A stretch of DNA of 64,000 bases from Clostridia bacterium (GCA_017446155.1 JAFSRI010000042.1:16629-80628); one strand, 5' to 3'; counted from the first letter of the stretch, positions 1 to 9,442 are shown. A program made the numbers and translations. Notes: generated by a model not told the origin, from the sequence alone.

Positions 1-1
1 C

Positions 2-1825
2 GCCGAGGAGATAAGGACCGTTCCGAGAACGGACATAATACCCTCGGTCGGCAACACGGCGGCGGAGGAAACCGACGAATTTGACCTCGATAAAATTTTC
101 ACCGAGCCTGAAAACGAAGCGGTAAAACAGAAATTCTCTCAGCGCGACGACGATGCTGACGAATACGATATACCGCTTGAAGCGCAAAAAGAAATTAAAG
201 TCGAAAGAAAACGCATCGGCGCGCAAACACAGCCGAAGCAGGAGGCGATAATCGTCGAGCCGAAGAAAAAAATTATCCCCGACCCGCCGAAACCGCCTGC
301 CGCACCGTCATATTTGTTCCCGCCGATAGATCTGCTCCCGCTCGGAAAGAAAACGGGTGACAACGGGGCGGAAAACGAGATAAGCATCAACGCGCAGAAA
401 CTTGTTGAAACGCTTGCAAACTTCAACATTCACGTTCGCGTAGTAAACGTTTCACGCGGGCCTGCCGTTACCAGATATGAAATAGCGCCCGAACCCGGCA
501 CGAAGGTGAGCGCAATATCAAACAGAGTGGAGGACATCTCGCTCGGGCTTGCCTCCGCCGGCGTTATAGTCGAGGGAGTTATTCCCGGCAAGAGCGCGAT
601 CGGCATCGAGGTGCCGAACAGAAACGTTTCGATAGTTTATTTGCGCGAGCTTATAGACACTGACGAATTCAGAACGGCAAAGAGCCGTATCAACGCCGCG
701 CTCGGCATAGACCTTACCGGCACAAAAGTGTTTCTCGATATAGCCAAAATGCCCCACCTGCTTATTGCGGGCGCTACGGGCATGGGTAAATCGGTATGTA
801 TGAACTCACTTATCGTCAGCCTTTTGTATAAGGCGACGCCGGACGAGGTGAAATTCATTTTCATCGACCCCAAAAAAGTCGAGCTTAACATTTACAACGG
901 CTTGCCGCATCTTATCGTTCCCGTAGTTTTCGACCCGAAAAAGGCGGCGGGGGCGTTGCATTGGTGCGTGGTCGAAATGGAGCGCAGATATGACATTCTC
1001 GAACAAATGGGTAAACGAAACCTCGCCCAATACAACGAGGCGACAAAAGACGATCCGACAGCTGAAAAACTCCCGCAGATAGTTATCGTCATCGACGAAC
1101 TTGCCGACCTTATGACGACGGCGCCCGATGACGTTGAAACGTCGATAGCGCGCATTGCGGCAAAGGCAAGAGCGGCGGGAATGCACCTTATCATCGGCAC
1201 TCAGCGCCCGGATGTGAGCGTTATCACGGGAACTATCAAATCAAATATTCCGTCGAGAATAGCGTTCACCGTTTCGTCGCAGATCGACTCCCGAACGATA
1301 CTCGACGGCGCAGGCGCGGAAAAACTCGTTGGCAGAGGCGATATGCTCTTTTCACCTGTCGGCTCGCGATTGCCGCTTAGAGTGCAGGGTGCGTTTGTAG
1401 ACGAAAAAGAGATCGAGGACATCGTCAGCTTTATAAAAGAGCATTGCGGCGCGTGCGAGTATGACGCGGACATTGCGGCGAAGATAGATAAAGAAGCCGA
1501 ACTTTGCGGAAAGAAGGGCAAGGGCGGCGGAGGCGCAACGCAGATGACGTTCGACGGCGATGGCGACGACGAACCGGCGGACGACCCGATGTTAAAATCT
1601 GCAATTGAAATTGCGATAGACGAGAAAAAAATTTCAACTTCACTTATTCAGCGCAGACTTTCGCTCGGCTACGGCCGTGCGGCAAAACTGATAGACGTAA
1701 TGGAACGGCGCGGTATAGTAAGTGCCCCCGACGGGCAAAAGCCGAGGTCGGTGCTTATCACGCGCGAACAATATTACGAGATGCAGATGCGTGAAACAGA
1801 CGGTGAAACTTCGGAAGGAGAATAA
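2..1825 (+). CDS. DNA translocase FtsK/SpoIIIE family (5' truncated by window edge)
   Basis: Hexameric ATP-driven DNA pump that clears chromosome DNA from the division or sporulation septum. The frame is open from base 2, so the N-terminal membrane domain lies outside the window; 607 residues are visible. The first ~100 are a charged linker ending in a Pro-rich stretch. The motor follows, with Walker A GATGMGKS near nt 771-794 and Walker B IVIVIDELADLM near nt 1080-1115. The C-terminal gamma winged helix is present (SLIQRRLSLGYGRAAKLIDVMERRG is its recognisable core, read in parts). Whether this is vegetative FtsK or sporulation SpoIIIE cannot be decided without the N-terminus. Its last codons carry the AAGGAG ribosome site of tmk, so the two are probably cotranscribed. 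Confidence 0.95.
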   Translation, partial: AEEIRTVPRTDIIPSVGNTAAEETDEFDLDKIFTEPENEAVKQKFSQRDDDADEYDIPLEAQKEIKVERKRIGAQTQPKQEAIIVEPKKKIIPDPPKPPAAPSYLFPPIDLLPLGKKTGDNGAENEISINAQKLVETLANFNIHVRVVNVSRGPAVTRYEIAPEPGTKVSAISNRVEDISLGLASAGVIVEGVIPGKSAIGIEVPNRNVSIVYLRELIDTDEFRTAKSRINAALGIDLTGTKVFLDIAKMPHLLIAGATGMGKSVCMNSLIVSLLYKATPDEVKFIFIDPKKVELNIYNGLPHLIVPVVFDPKKAAGALHWCVVEMERRYDILEQMGKRNLAQYNEATKDDPTAEKLPQIVIVIDELADLMTTAPDDVETSIARIAAKARAAGMHLIIGTQRPDVSVITGTIKSNIPSRIAFTVSSQIDSRTILDGAGAEKLVGRGDMLFSPVGSRLPLRVQGAFVDEKEIEDIVSFIKEHCGACEYDADIAAKIDKEAELCGKKGKGGGGATQMTFDGDGDDEPADDPMLKSAIEIAIDEKKISTSLIQRRLSLGYGRAAKLIDVMERRGIVSAPDGQKPRSVLITREQYYEMQMRETDGETSEGE

Positions 1826-1828
1826 ACC

Positions 1829-2506
1829 ATGGGAAAAATAATAACGATTGACGGCCTTGACGGGTCGGGAAAGACGACTCAAAGCGAGCGGCTTTACGAA
1901 GAACTTTTGGCACAGGGAAAGAATGTTAAACTCATCTCATTCCCCGATTATAAGAGCCCCTCATCCGCGCTTGTAAGGATGTACCTCGGCGGCGAATTCG
2001 GAAAAGACCCGGAGGTGGTCAACGCCTATGCCGCGTCAACCTTTTATGCCGTTGACAGATACGCGTCGTTTATGCGCGACTGGAAAGAGTTTTACGAACA
2101 GCCCGACGCTGTTGTCATCGCCACCAGATACACAACGTCGAACGCCGTTCATCAACTGGCGAAGATAGACCGCGAAAAATGGGACGAATTTCTTTCGTGG
2201 CTGTCGGATTTTGAATACTGCAAGCTCGGGATACCGAAGCCGGACCTTGTGCTTTATCTTGAAATGAAGCCCGAGATAACGGAGGAACTCACGAGAAAAC
2301 GCCTTGAAGAAACGGGGCAGAAGCTCGACATTCACGAAATAAACACCGACTATATAACCAAAAGCTACAAAGCGGCGCTTTACGCGTCCGATAAGCTCGG
2401 CTGGAAACGAATCTGCTGTTACGACGGCAAAGAACCGCTCTCTCCCGCCGAGATAGAGGCGCTTATTGCCGAGCAGGTCGTAATGCTGCTCGACGTGATA
2501 AAATAA
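1829..2506 (+). CDS. tmk: Thymidylate kinase
   Basis: Phosphorylates dTMP to dTDP in the cytosol, feeding dTTP synthesis. The 225-residue protein opens with the P-loop GLDGSGKTT (residues 9-17) and has the DRY motif of the nucleotide-monophosphate site in AVDRYASF near residue 74. The LID region is around residues 145-165. Length is slightly above the family's usual 205-215. ATG 1829 follows AAGGAG at 1815-1820 and starts 3 nt after the upstream stop. The identification is firm from the P-loop plus DRY pair. Confidence 0.94.
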   Translation: MGKIITIDGLDGSGKTTQSERLYEELLAQGKNVKLISFPDYKSPSSALVRMYLGGEFGKDPEVVNAYAASTFYAVDRYASFMRDWKEFYEQPDAVVIATRYTTSNAVHQLAKIDREKWDEFLSWLSDFEYCKLGIPKPDLVLYLEMKPEITEELTRKRLEETGQKLDIHEINTDYITKSYKAALYASDKLGWKRICCYDGKEPLSPAEIEALIAEQVVMLLDVIK

Positions 2507-2605
2507 TGAATCCTTTGACGGCGCTTGTGTCTTGCTGTGGCAAAATTTCGGCTGTCATAAGAGCCGCCGTTGTAAATATAAGAATTGACAGCAGGTGATT
2601 TCTAT

Positions 2606-2628
2606 GCGTGCGGCGACGTTCCGCACGC
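2606..2628 (+). promoter_or_regulatory. Perfect hairpin in the leader of the DJ-1 gene
   Basis: Arms gcgtgcgg (2606-2613) and ccgcacgc (2621-2628) are perfectly complementary with a 7-nt loop. The structure ends 4 nt before the AGGGG ribosome site (2633-2637) of the DJ-1 gene. There is no T-run, so it is not a standard terminator. A short ORF starting at ATG 2604, with AGGTGA at 2594-2599 in front of it, runs through the hairpin and overlaps the gene start. A role in translation control is only inferred. Confidence 0.4.
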
Positions 2629-2643
2629 GGAAAGGGGTAAATG

Positions 2644-3210
2644 ATGAAAAAAGTACTTGTGTTTTTTGCTTGCGGTACTGAAGAAATAGAGGCGTTGACA
2701 CCGGTTGATCTGCTAAGACGCGCGGGTGCCGACGTTACGCTTGTGGGGGTCGAGGTTAACGACAAGTTAAACGTAGGCTCTCACGGTATACGCGTCGTTG
2801 CCGACTGCACGGCAGATGAACTCGACCCGAATATGGATTTTGATATGCTCGTGCTCCCCGGTGGTATGCCGGGCACAACCAATCTCGACGTTTCACCCGT
2901 GGTAGATCACTTCATTTCCCGTGCGGTAAAAGAAAACAAACTCATAGGTGCTATTTGTGCGGCGCCGACCATACTCGGCCGCCGCGGGCTACTTGACGGC
3001 AAGAACGCCACGTGCTATCCGGGAATGGAAGACGGGCTCGTTGGGGCGAACGTCAAAAAGGCACGCGACGGGTATACCGTCGTTACCGACGGAAATATAA
3101 TAACGGCGGCGGGTGCGGGAGTTGCGGTAGATTTTGCGCTGACGCTCATTTACGCGCTTTACGGCGCCGAAGTTCACGATAAAATAGAATATAGCATTGT
3201 GGCAGGCTGA
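2644..3210 (+). CDS. DJ-1/PfpI family protein
   Basis: Member of the DJ-1/ThiJ/YajL class-I glutamine amidotransferase-like fold. The N-terminus has the typical VLVFFACGTEEIEA strand with the conserved Glu. The nucleophile elbow IGAICAAPTILG holds the reactive Cys near residue 105. About 188 residues is normal for DJ-1 proteins. Family members act as glyoxalase III-like enzymes, chaperones or oxidative-stress proteins; the exact activity cannot be read here. ATG 2641 and ATG 2644 are both possible. I prefer 2644 because it stands 6 nt, rather than 3, from AGGGG. It precedes the folate enzyme gene by 5 nt, so the two are likely one transcript. Confidence 0.9.
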   Translation: MKKVLVFFACGTEEIEALTPVDLLRRAGADVTLVGVEVNDKLNVGSHGIRVVADCTADELDPNMDFDMLVLPGGMPGTTNLDVSPVVDHFISRAVKENKLIGAICAAPTILGRRGLLDGKNATCYPGMEDGLVGANVKKARDGYTVVTDGNIITAAGAGVAVDFALTLIYALYGAEVHDKIEYSIVAG

Positions 3211-3215
3211 AAGAT

Positions 3216-3803
3216 ATGTACGAAATTCGCAAACATAAATCTGAAATAAGAGAATTTTATATAAACAAAAGAAAGACGCTCGACGAGGCGATAAAGGCGG
3301 AAAAAGACGCCAAGGTATGCGCAAGCGTGCTTGCAAGCGCGACATACCGTTATTCGGATATACTGCTTATGTATATGCCGAAAGAGGACGAAATAAATAT
3401 TGCTCCGGTGGCGGAGGCGGCGCTTAAAGCGGGCAAACGTGTGGCGTTTCCGTGCTGCAACCCCGAGGACAGAAGCATGGAATACAGATTTGTTTCGTCG
3501 CTTGAAGAACTCAAACCGTCGGTCATGGGGCTTTATGAGCCGATTGATTCGACAGATGTATTCGATAAATCCGAATGTGAAAAACACAATGTCGTATGTG
3601 TTATCCCGGGCATTGTGTATGATAAAAAAGGATATAGAATAGGCTACGGCGGGGGATACTATGACAGATACCTTTCATCGTTCTACGGAACGAAGGTGGG
3701 CGTAGCTCACACGGATTTCATCACGAATTCCGTCCCTCACGGCAAATTTGACCTTGCCGTAGACGTGCTTATGACCGAAAGAGGAATATATGCAAAAAAA
3801 TAA
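3216..3803 (+). CDS. 5-formyltetrahydrofolate cyclo-ligase
   Basis: ATP-dependent conversion of 5-formyl-THF to 5,10-methenyl-THF, returning a stored folate to one-carbon metabolism. The family signature lies near residues 138-155: PGIVYDKKGYRIGYGGGYYD, followed by RY. The N-terminal KSEIRE..INKRK substrate helix is also typical. Length is 195 residues, as expected. The 3' end overlaps the next gene by 14 nt in another frame, which implies translational coupling to the CPBP protein. Confidence 0.93.
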   Translation: MYEIRKHKSEIREFYINKRKTLDEAIKAEKDAKVCASVLASATYRYSDILLMYMPKEDEINIAPVAEAALKAGKRVAFPCCNPEDRSMEYRFVSSLEELKPSVMGLYEPIDSTDVFDKSECEKHNVVCVIPGIVYDKKGYRIGYGGGYYDRYLSSFYGTKVGVAHTDFITNSVPHGKFDLAVDVLMTERGIYAKK

Positions 3804-4716
3804 AGTTGAGGGTGGCTATTCCGGACCTCCGGCGCTTGTGCTGGTGATCTCGGTACTTATGATAGCGCTGATGTTTTTGGATCTCGGCGCGGCGCCGGGC
3901 CATATATCGGCTTATGTGCTTGTCATCGCGCTTCACGCCGTCATCTTCGGAATACCATCCGTACTTTATCTTGTTTTAAGAGGAAAATCTTTTTCCCGCT
4001 CAATTAAAAAGGGCATTATACCGCGGTCTGCCGCAGGTGTTGTGATATTGGGCACGCTTCTTTTGATATTGCAGAGCTGCATACTTAAATTCGGCGTTTT
4101 TTATTTCGGCTATGACTACTCGGCGTATACGCTTTACGGAAGCAGCTTTCAAGTCAGCGCATCCGGCGTTGGCGAGTGGATACTTATGGTGCTTGCGCTT
4201 GCGATAGTGCCTGCCGTGACGGAGGAGATCGTTTTCCGCGGGATTATTTTCACCGATTATCGCAAATGCGGGTTTTGGTGTGCGGCAACGGCGACGTCGT
4301 TGTTGTTCGCGTTTATACATTTTGATTTTCCCCAGTTTTTGATATATTTTCTCGACGGGCTCTTGCTTGCGTGGATAATGTTCATCTCCGGCACATTGCT
4401 TGCGCCCGTTATAGCGCACATAATTTACAACGTTTTCGTGCTTTTTCTTGAAAAGTACATTTGGCTTTTCTCATCGAACCCGGACAGCGAAATTCTTTTC
4501 TGGTTGCTTCTTATAGCGCTTTATCTGTTCATTCTGTTCTTGTTTATCGGCGTGGCGGAAGGACACCTGAGAAAGTTGGCGGAGGAAGAAGAGTTCGCGC
4601 CGGAAAAAGTCAGCAGGGACAAGCTCCTCGGCACTTTTTTCCGCGTTTTTACAGCAAAACCGATGTTGCTTGAATATGCGGTGTTCACGGTTGTCGCCAT
4701 AATATCCGCGCTTTGA
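3790..4716 (+). CDS. CPBP family intramembrane glutamic endopeptidase
   Basis: Polytopic membrane protein of 308 residues with about eight hydrophobic segments. The ABI/CPBP active-site motifs are present in order: EEIVFRG near residue 148, the FIHFDF His motif near 178, and HIIYN near 213. Rce1-like proteins of this type act in prenyl-protein processing, bacteriocin self-immunity or cell-wall regulation; no substrate is evident here. ATG 3790 follows AGAGGA and lies inside the preceding gene. The C-terminal tail has an acidic cytosolic loop (EEEEF) before a final membrane helix. Confidence 0.85.
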   Translation: MQKNKVEGGYSGPPALVLVISVLMIALMFLDLGAAPGHISAYVLVIALHAVIFGIPSVLYLVLRGKSFSRSIKKGIIPRSAAGVVILGTLLLILQSCILKFGVFYFGYDYSAYTLYGSSFQVSASGVGEWILMVLALAIVPAVTEEIVFRGIIFTDYRKCGFWCAATATSLLFAFIHFDFPQFLIYFLDGLLLAWIMFISGTLLAPVIAHIIYNVFVLFLEKYIWLFSSNPDSEILFWLLLIALYLFILFLFIGVAEGHLRKLAEEEEFAPEKVSRDKLLGTFFRVFTAKPMLLEYAVFTVVAIISAL

Positions 4717-4874
4717 TAAAGACCGCGGACAGGCCGGCATTTATCGATGCATAAGGTTTTGGACGCGACTTATTATCAAGAATTTGCATCGCGTTTATCG
4801 GCTGTTTATCAAGATTAAAAGAATTAAAAAATGAAAATCGCGCAAAATATAAAAAAATATTTTGGCGGTAAAAA
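4717..4874. other. Spacer between the CPBP gene and mltG
   Basis: A 158-bp AT-rich spacer. A 15-codon ORF from ATG 4831 ends in the TGA that overlaps the TTG start of mltG. It has no convincing ribosome site. No clear promoter or terminator is seen. Confidence 0.4.
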
Positions 4875-5921
4875 TTGAAAAAGAAGATAATTTCAGCAAT
4901 AATATATATTCTTTCGCTTGCTGTCATTTCGGCGGGCATTTCGATATTTATAACCGACGTTGCAAAGGACGCGTTCGCGCTCGGAAAGGCGTCGAGCACG
5001 GCGAAGGTTGAGATACCCGATGGGGCTGACACGGACGATGTGGCGGAGATTTTTTTCGGCGCGGGACTTATCAAATTCCCGAGCATATTTAAAATTTACT
5101 CTTTTCTGAGAGGCGAAAACAGCGAATATCTCCCCGGTGAATACGAGATTGACGGGGCGCTGAGTTACGACGAGCTTCGCGGAGCCGTAAAAGCGCGCAG
5201 AAAAGAAAGAAAGCAGATAAAACTCACGTTCCCGGAGGGGTGCGACGTTGACGGTATCATTGAGATATTCACGTCAGCCGGTATCGGCGAGCGAGAAAAA
5301 TTTATCGAGGTCATAAACAATTTCGATTTTGGCTTTGATTTTCTGGACAACATTTCGTCTGACGGCAGGGTATACCGTTTGGAAGGGTATCTTTTTCCCG
5401 ACACATATTGGTTTTATTCCGATTCAAGCGAAACCGAGGCGATATATAAAATGCTCTCGTGCTTTGACGCACGTGTCTCGGATGATATAAGAGAAAAAGC
5501 CGAAAAAAACTCTCTTACGCTCGATCAACTCATAACCATTGCCTCGATCATCGAAAAAGAGGCTTACTACAAAAGCGATATGGCTTATATCTCGTCGGTG
5601 TTTTTAAATCGTTTGCGGTCAAAGTCGATGAAAAAACTTGAAAGCGACGCGACTGCCGTTTATGCGCGCGACGTAGGCAAAGCGGACTCGCATGGCGTGC
5701 CGACAAAGGATGATCTTTTGATAGATTCGCCCTATAACACATATAAATACGAAGGTTTACCGCCGGGGGCAATTTGTTCACCCGGACTCGAAGCGATCGA
5801 GGCGGCGGCGGAACCGGAAAAAACGAATTACTATTATTTCGTTTGCAAAAAAGACAAAAGCGCTGTTTTTTCACGAACGTATGCCGAGCACATGCGGGCG
5901 GTTGAAGCAGCGGGAAAATAA
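4875..5921 (+). CDS. mltG: Endolytic transglycosylase MltG (YceG-like)
   Basis: Membrane-anchored lytic transglycosylase that cleaves nascent glycan strands and sets their length. One N-terminal membrane helix (residues 4-27) is followed by a LysM-like region (about 40-100) and the YceG catalytic domain. Family motifs seen are LEGYLFPDTYWF, ASIIEKEA (catalytic Glu), VFLNRL, LESDATAVYA and SPYNTYKYEGLPPGAICSPG. The 348-residue length is typical. The only suitable start is TTG 4875, with a weak GGCGG upstream. It is followed by a U32 gene, the same order as in Bacillus (yrrL then yrrN/yrrO). Confidence 0.94.
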   Translation: MKKKIISAIIYILSLAVISAGISIFITDVAKDAFALGKASSTAKVEIPDGADTDDVAEIFFGAGLIKFPSIFKIYSFLRGENSEYLPGEYEIDGALSYDELRGAVKARRKERKQIKLTFPEGCDVDGIIEIFTSAGIGEREKFIEVINNFDFGFDFLDNISSDGRVYRLEGYLFPDTYWFYSDSSETEAIYKMLSCFDARVSDDIREKAEKNSLTLDQLITIASIIEKEAYYKSDMAYISSVFLNRLRSKSMKKLESDATAVYARDVGKADSHGVPTKDDLLIDSPYNTYKYEGLPPGAICSPGLEAIEAAAEPEKTNYYYFVCKKDKSAVFSRTYAEHMRAVEAAGK

Positions 5922-5939
5922 AAATTTTTGGAGAAAAAA

Positions 5940-7157
5940 ATGGTTGAATTGCTTGCCCCGGCGGGGAACTATGATAAACTCAAAGCGGCGGTTCGCTACG
6001 GCGCGGACGCGATATATATAGCCGGCAAAATATTCGGTATGCGCTCTGCCGCCGAAAACTTTACCGAGGATGAGCTCCGCGCGGCTGTCGAATACGCACA
6101 CGGGTATGGCAGAAAAGTATATATTACCGTCAACACCATGCCGCACACGGACGAATATCCTGTGCTTAAAAAATATCTTCAAACACTTGAAACGATCCGC
6201 CCCGACGCGCTCATCGTCGCCGACCCGGGGGTGTTTATGCTTGCAAAGCAACTAACCCCGTCCGCCGAGCTTCACATATCGACTCAGGCAGGCACGGTCA
6301 GTGCCGAAGATTGTCTTTTTTGGCGTTCGCTCGGAGCAAAACGCGCCGTGCTTGCGCGCGAGCTTTCGCTTGACGACATAATAAAAATACGAAAAGCCGT
6401 CCCCGATGACTTTGAAATAGAAACGTTCGTTCACGGCTCTATGTGCGTTTCGTTTTCGGGCAGATGTTTGCTCTCAAACGCACTTACCGGCCGCGACGGA
6501 AATCGCGGCGCGTGCGCCCAGCCTTGCAGATGGAATTATACGATAACCGAAGAAAAACGCCCCGACACGCCGCTGCCGATTGAGCAGACAAACGACGGCA
6601 CGTTTATTATGAGTTCAAAGGATATGTGCATGATAGAGCACATTCCCGAGCTTGTCGAGGCGGGCATAAGTTCGCTTAAAATCGAGGGCAGAATGAAGAG
6701 CGTTTATTATACTGCGGTTGTAACAAACGCTTACCGCGCGGCGATAGACGGGTATCTTGCAAAAGGGAAAGACTATGTTTTCGACAAGCGTTGGCTCGAT
6801 GAGCTTGAATCCGTCAGCCACAGGGAATATTCCACGGGATATTTTTTCGACTTGCCGACGGAAAACGCCCAAACGTGCCGAAACCTCGGCTACATACGCG
6901 ACAAAGCATATTTAGCCACGGCGGAACATGACGCGAAAGCGGGTGAGAGGTGTCTGTTCAAGCAGAAAAACAAATTTGTCGCGGGAGATGAGGTCGAGCT
7001 TATCTCGCCCGGAAAGTTCGGGCGGGCGTTTAAAGCCGATGAAATTTACGGGGAGAACGGCGAACCGATACCGTCTACTCCTCACCCGGAGATGAAGTTT
7101 TATCTCGTCGCTCCGTTTGACATAAAGGCCGGCGATATTCTGCGCGGGGCGAAATGA
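5940..7157 (+). CDS. U32 family protein, probable tRNA 5-hydroxyuridine synthesis protein (TrhP-like)
   Basis: Named as collagenase-like peptidases, characterised U32 proteins of this group act on RNA. TrhP/YegQ and Bacillus YrrN/YrrO make 5-hydroxyuridine at tRNA position 34, and RlhA hydroxylates 23S rRNA. The N-terminal barrel begins ELLAPAGNYDKLKAAVRYGA. The Fe-S cysteine cluster is in CVSFSGRCLLSN, then GNRGACAQPCRW, near residues 165-195. Start ATG 5940 is preferred over TTG 5928 because GGAG lies at 5930-5933, 6 nt upstream. Position next to mltG matches the Bacillus order. The tRNA role is inferred from family and context. Confidence 0.88.
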   Translation: MVELLAPAGNYDKLKAAVRYGADAIYIAGKIFGMRSAAENFTEDELRAAVEYAHGYGRKVYITVNTMPHTDEYPVLKKYLQTLETIRPDALIVADPGVFMLAKQLTPSAELHISTQAGTVSAEDCLFWRSLGAKRAVLARELSLDDIIKIRKAVPDDFEIETFVHGSMCVSFSGRCLLSNALTGRDGNRGACAQPCRWNYTITEEKRPDTPLPIEQTNDGTFIMSSKDMCMIEHIPELVEAGISSLKIEGRMKSVYYTAVVTNAYRAAIDGYLAKGKDYVFDKRWLDELESVSHREYSTGYFFDLPTENAQTCRNLGYIRDKAYLATAEHDAKAGERCLFKQKNKFVAGDEVELISPGKFGRAFKADEIYGENGEPIPSTPHPEMKFYLVAPFDIKAGDILRGAK

Positions 7158-7232
7158 CGCATTCCGATTTTTTCCCGCAGAATATTTAAATAAAAAACGC
7201 GGCTGTCGGTTCGGATATTTTTACTGACATTG

Positions 7233-7262
7233 AAATGATAATTTCGACAAAAATTATCATTT
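7233..7262. promoter_or_regulatory. AT-rich inverted repeat upstream of the pgk promoter (possible operator)
   Basis: Arms aaatgataattt (7233-7244) and aaattatcattt (7251-7262) match perfectly over 12 bp around a 6-nt spacer. The repeat ends 6 bp before the pgk -35 element. It could be a repressor or activator site, or a weak terminator for the upstream operon, since T residues follow it. Confidence 0.45.
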
Positions 7263-7268
7263 TTCATA

Positions 7269-7297
7269 TTGCAAAAATATAATGTAAGTGATATACT
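7269..7297 (+). promoter_or_regulatory. Sigma-A promoter of pgk-tpiA, extended -10
   Basis: -35 TTGCAA (7269-7274), 17-bp spacer, -10 TATACT (7292-7297) preceded by TGa, giving an extended -10. Transcription would begin about 7304, leaving a leader of ~28 nt with GAGGTG before pgk. Confidence 0.7.
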
Positions 7298-7331
7298 TAA
7301 CAAGTAAAATTTTATAAATTGAGGTGTCAAA

Positions 7332-8642
7332 ATGACGTACAACAAAAAATCAATCGAAGACGTTGAGATAAAAGCCGGACAAAAGGTTTTCGTCCGTTGT
7401 GACTTCAACGTTCCAATGAAAGACGGCGTTATCACAAGTGACAAACGTATCGTCGGGGCTCTGCCGACTATCAAATACCTTATGGAAAAAGGCGCGAAAG
7501 TTATCCTTTCTTCTCATATGGGCAAACCCCATGCTATCTTTACGCCGAATTTCAAGCTCGACAAAAAAGAGCAGGCGAAGGTAGACGCGCTTCCCGAAGA
7601 AGAGCGCGCGGCATTTACGGCTGAGCTCAAAGAGAAAGCACTTAAAAACGACCCCAAGAAATTTACACTTGCTCCCGTTGCGGCAAAACTCAACGAATAT
7701 CTCGGCGGCAAAGTTGCGTTCGCTTCCGACATAATCGGCGACGACGCACACGCGAAGATCGACGCTATGGAAAACGGCACGTGCGTGCTTATTGAAAACG
7801 TTCGTTTTGACGCAAGAGAAACGAAAAACGACGCAACGTTTGCAAAAGCTCTGGCAGAACTTGCAGGCGAGGGCGGTTTGTTTGTAAACGACGCGTTCGG
7901 TTCCGCTCACAGAGCGCACGCCTCAACCGCGGGTATAGCAGACTATCTCCCCGCAGTTTGCGGATACCTTATTCAGAAAGAGATCACCGTTATGGGTGCT
8001 GCTCTTGAAGAGCCGAAAAGACCGTTCGTCGCAATCCTCGGCGGAGCTAAGGTTTCGGACAAGATCGGCGTTATCACAAACCTTATCGACAAGGTAGACA
8101 CGCTCATCATCGGCGGCGGAATGGCTTATACGTTCTTTAAAGCATTCGACCGCAAGATAGGCACGTCTATCTGCGAGGACGACAAGCTCGAACTTGCAAA
8201 AGACATAGTGAACAAGGCGAGAGCAAAAGGCGTTTCGTTCCTTCTTCCCGTCGATAACATCATCGGCCGTGAATATGACGAAAACACCGTTTGCATGAGA
8301 ATGTACTCGGATTCAATCCCCGACGGTTGGATGGGACTTGATATAGGACCGACAACGAGAGAGCTTTTCGCAAAAACTCTTATCGGCGCTGGTACGGTAG
8401 TATGGAACGGACCTATGGGCGTTTCCGAATGGGAAAACTTCGCAGAAGGCACAAGAGCCGTTGCAAGAGCAGTTGCCGAATCGGGCGCTATCTCCATCAT
8501 CGGCGGCGGTGACTCGGCGGCGGCCGTTGAATCGCTCGGATTTGCCGACAAGATGACGCACATCTCTACCGGCGGCGGCGCTTCGCTCGAATTCCTTGAA
8601 GGTAAGGAACTGCCCGGAATAGCTTGCCTTCTCGACAAATGA
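7332..8642 (+). CDS. pgk: Phosphoglycerate kinase
   Basis: Glycolytic transfer of phosphate from 1,3-bisphosphoglycerate to ADP. The N-terminal substrate motif [11 protein letters not shown] is at residues 20-30 and SSHMGKP near 60. The hinge and ATP-site motifs are [25 protein letters not shown] and [10 protein letters not shown]. At 436 residues it exceeds the usual 390-400. The extra length is a lysine/glutamate-rich insert at about residues 68-103, between SHMGKP and the FTLAPVA segment. It is strongly transcribed from its own promoter and followed at 21 nt by tpiA. Confidence 0.97.
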   Translation: MTYNKKSIEDVEIKAGQKVFVRCDFNVPMKDGVITSDKRIVGALPTIKYLMEKGAKVILSSHMGKPHAIFTPNFKLDKKEQAKVDALPEEERAAFTAELKEKALKNDPKKFTLAPVAAKLNEYLGGKVAFASDIIGDDAHAKIDAMENGTCVLIENVRFDARETKNDATFAKALAELAGEGGLFVNDAFGSAHRAHASTAGIADYLPAVCGYLIQKEITVMGAALEEPKRPFVAILGGAKVSDKIGVITNLIDKVDTLIIGGGMAYTFFKAFDRKIGTSICEDDKLELAKDIVNKARAKGVSFLLPVDNIIGREYDENTVCMRMYSDSIPDGWMGLDIGPTTRELFAKTLIGAGTVVWNGPMGVSEWENFAEGTRAVARAVAESGAISIIGGGDSAAAVESLGFADKMTHISTGGGASLEFLEGKELPGIACLLDK

Positions 8643-8663
8643 TTTGAAAAGGAGAGCTTGACA

Positions 8664-9431
8664 ATGGATAAATCAAAGAGAACGGCTGTTATCGCCGGGA
8701 ACTGGAAAATGAATATGACCCCTGCTCAGACCGAGGCGTTTATAAAAGAACTTGCCCCGATGGTAGCAGGACTTGACGGATGCTCGATCGTTCTTTGCGT
8801 TCCGTTTGTTGACATCGCAACGGCTGTAAAGGCTGCCGAGGGTACGAACATTCACGTTGGCGCCGAGAACGTTCACTTCGCTGAAAAAGGCGCGTACACG
8901 GGTGAGGTTTCGGCTGAAATGCTCACGTCAGTCGGCACGGAATACGTTATCGTCGGTCACAGCGAAAGAAGACAGTATTTCGGTGAAACTGACGTTACGG
9001 TAAACCAAAGACTTACAGCCGCTCTTAAAGCGGGGCTGAAAGTTATCGTTTGCGTCGGCGAAACTCTCACCGAGCGCGAACAGGGCGTAACGCTTGAAAC
9101 CGTATCCCGCCAGACAAAAGTAGCGCTTATGGGTGTTACGGCTGATGAGATGAAAAACGTTATCATCGCATACGAGCCGGTATGGGCTATCGGCACGGGC
9201 AGAACAGCCACGGCTGAACAGGCGGAAGAGGTTTGTGCCGACATCCGCGGCGTTGTTTGCTCGCTTTACGGAAAAGAGGTAGCCGAGGCTACGACTGTAC
9301 AATACGGCGGCTCGATGAACGCAAAGAATGCCGAGGAGCTTCTCTCGATGAAGAATATCGACGGAGGACTTATCGGCGGTGCGTCACTTAAAACAGCAGA
9401 CTTTACGGTTATCGTAAAGGCGGCACAGTAA
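8664..9431 (+). CDS. tpiA: Triose-phosphate isomerase
   Basis: Interconverts dihydroxyacetone phosphate and glyceraldehyde 3-phosphate. The TIM-barrel landmarks are all present: GNWKMN (substrate Lys), VGHSERR (catalytic His), AYEPVWAIGTG (catalytic Glu and the mobile loop) and QYGGSM near the C-terminus. The 255-residue length is standard. Start ATG 8664 is chosen over the in-frame TTG 8658 because AAGGAGAG ends 8 nt before it, while TTG would be too close. It forms an operon with pgk, closed by the terminator at 9443-9473. Confidence 0.97.
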   Translation: MDKSKRTAVIAGNWKMNMTPAQTEAFIKELAPMVAGLDGCSIVLCVPFVDIATAVKAAEGTNIHVGAENVHFAEKGAYTGEVSAEMLTSVGTEYVIVGHSERRQYFGETDVTVNQRLTAALKAGLKVIVCVGETLTEREQGVTLETVSRQTKVALMGVTADEMKNVIIAYEPVWAIGTGRTATAEQAEEVCADIRGVVCSLYGKEVAEATTVQYGGSMNAKNAEELLSMKNIDGGLIGGASLKTADFTVIVKAAQ

Positions 9432-9442
9432 ACAAAATTTCA

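Noticed and set aside
4831..4878. 15-codon leader frame before mltG
   Set aside because: No ribosome site, and it is mainly Lys/Ile from AT-rich DNA.
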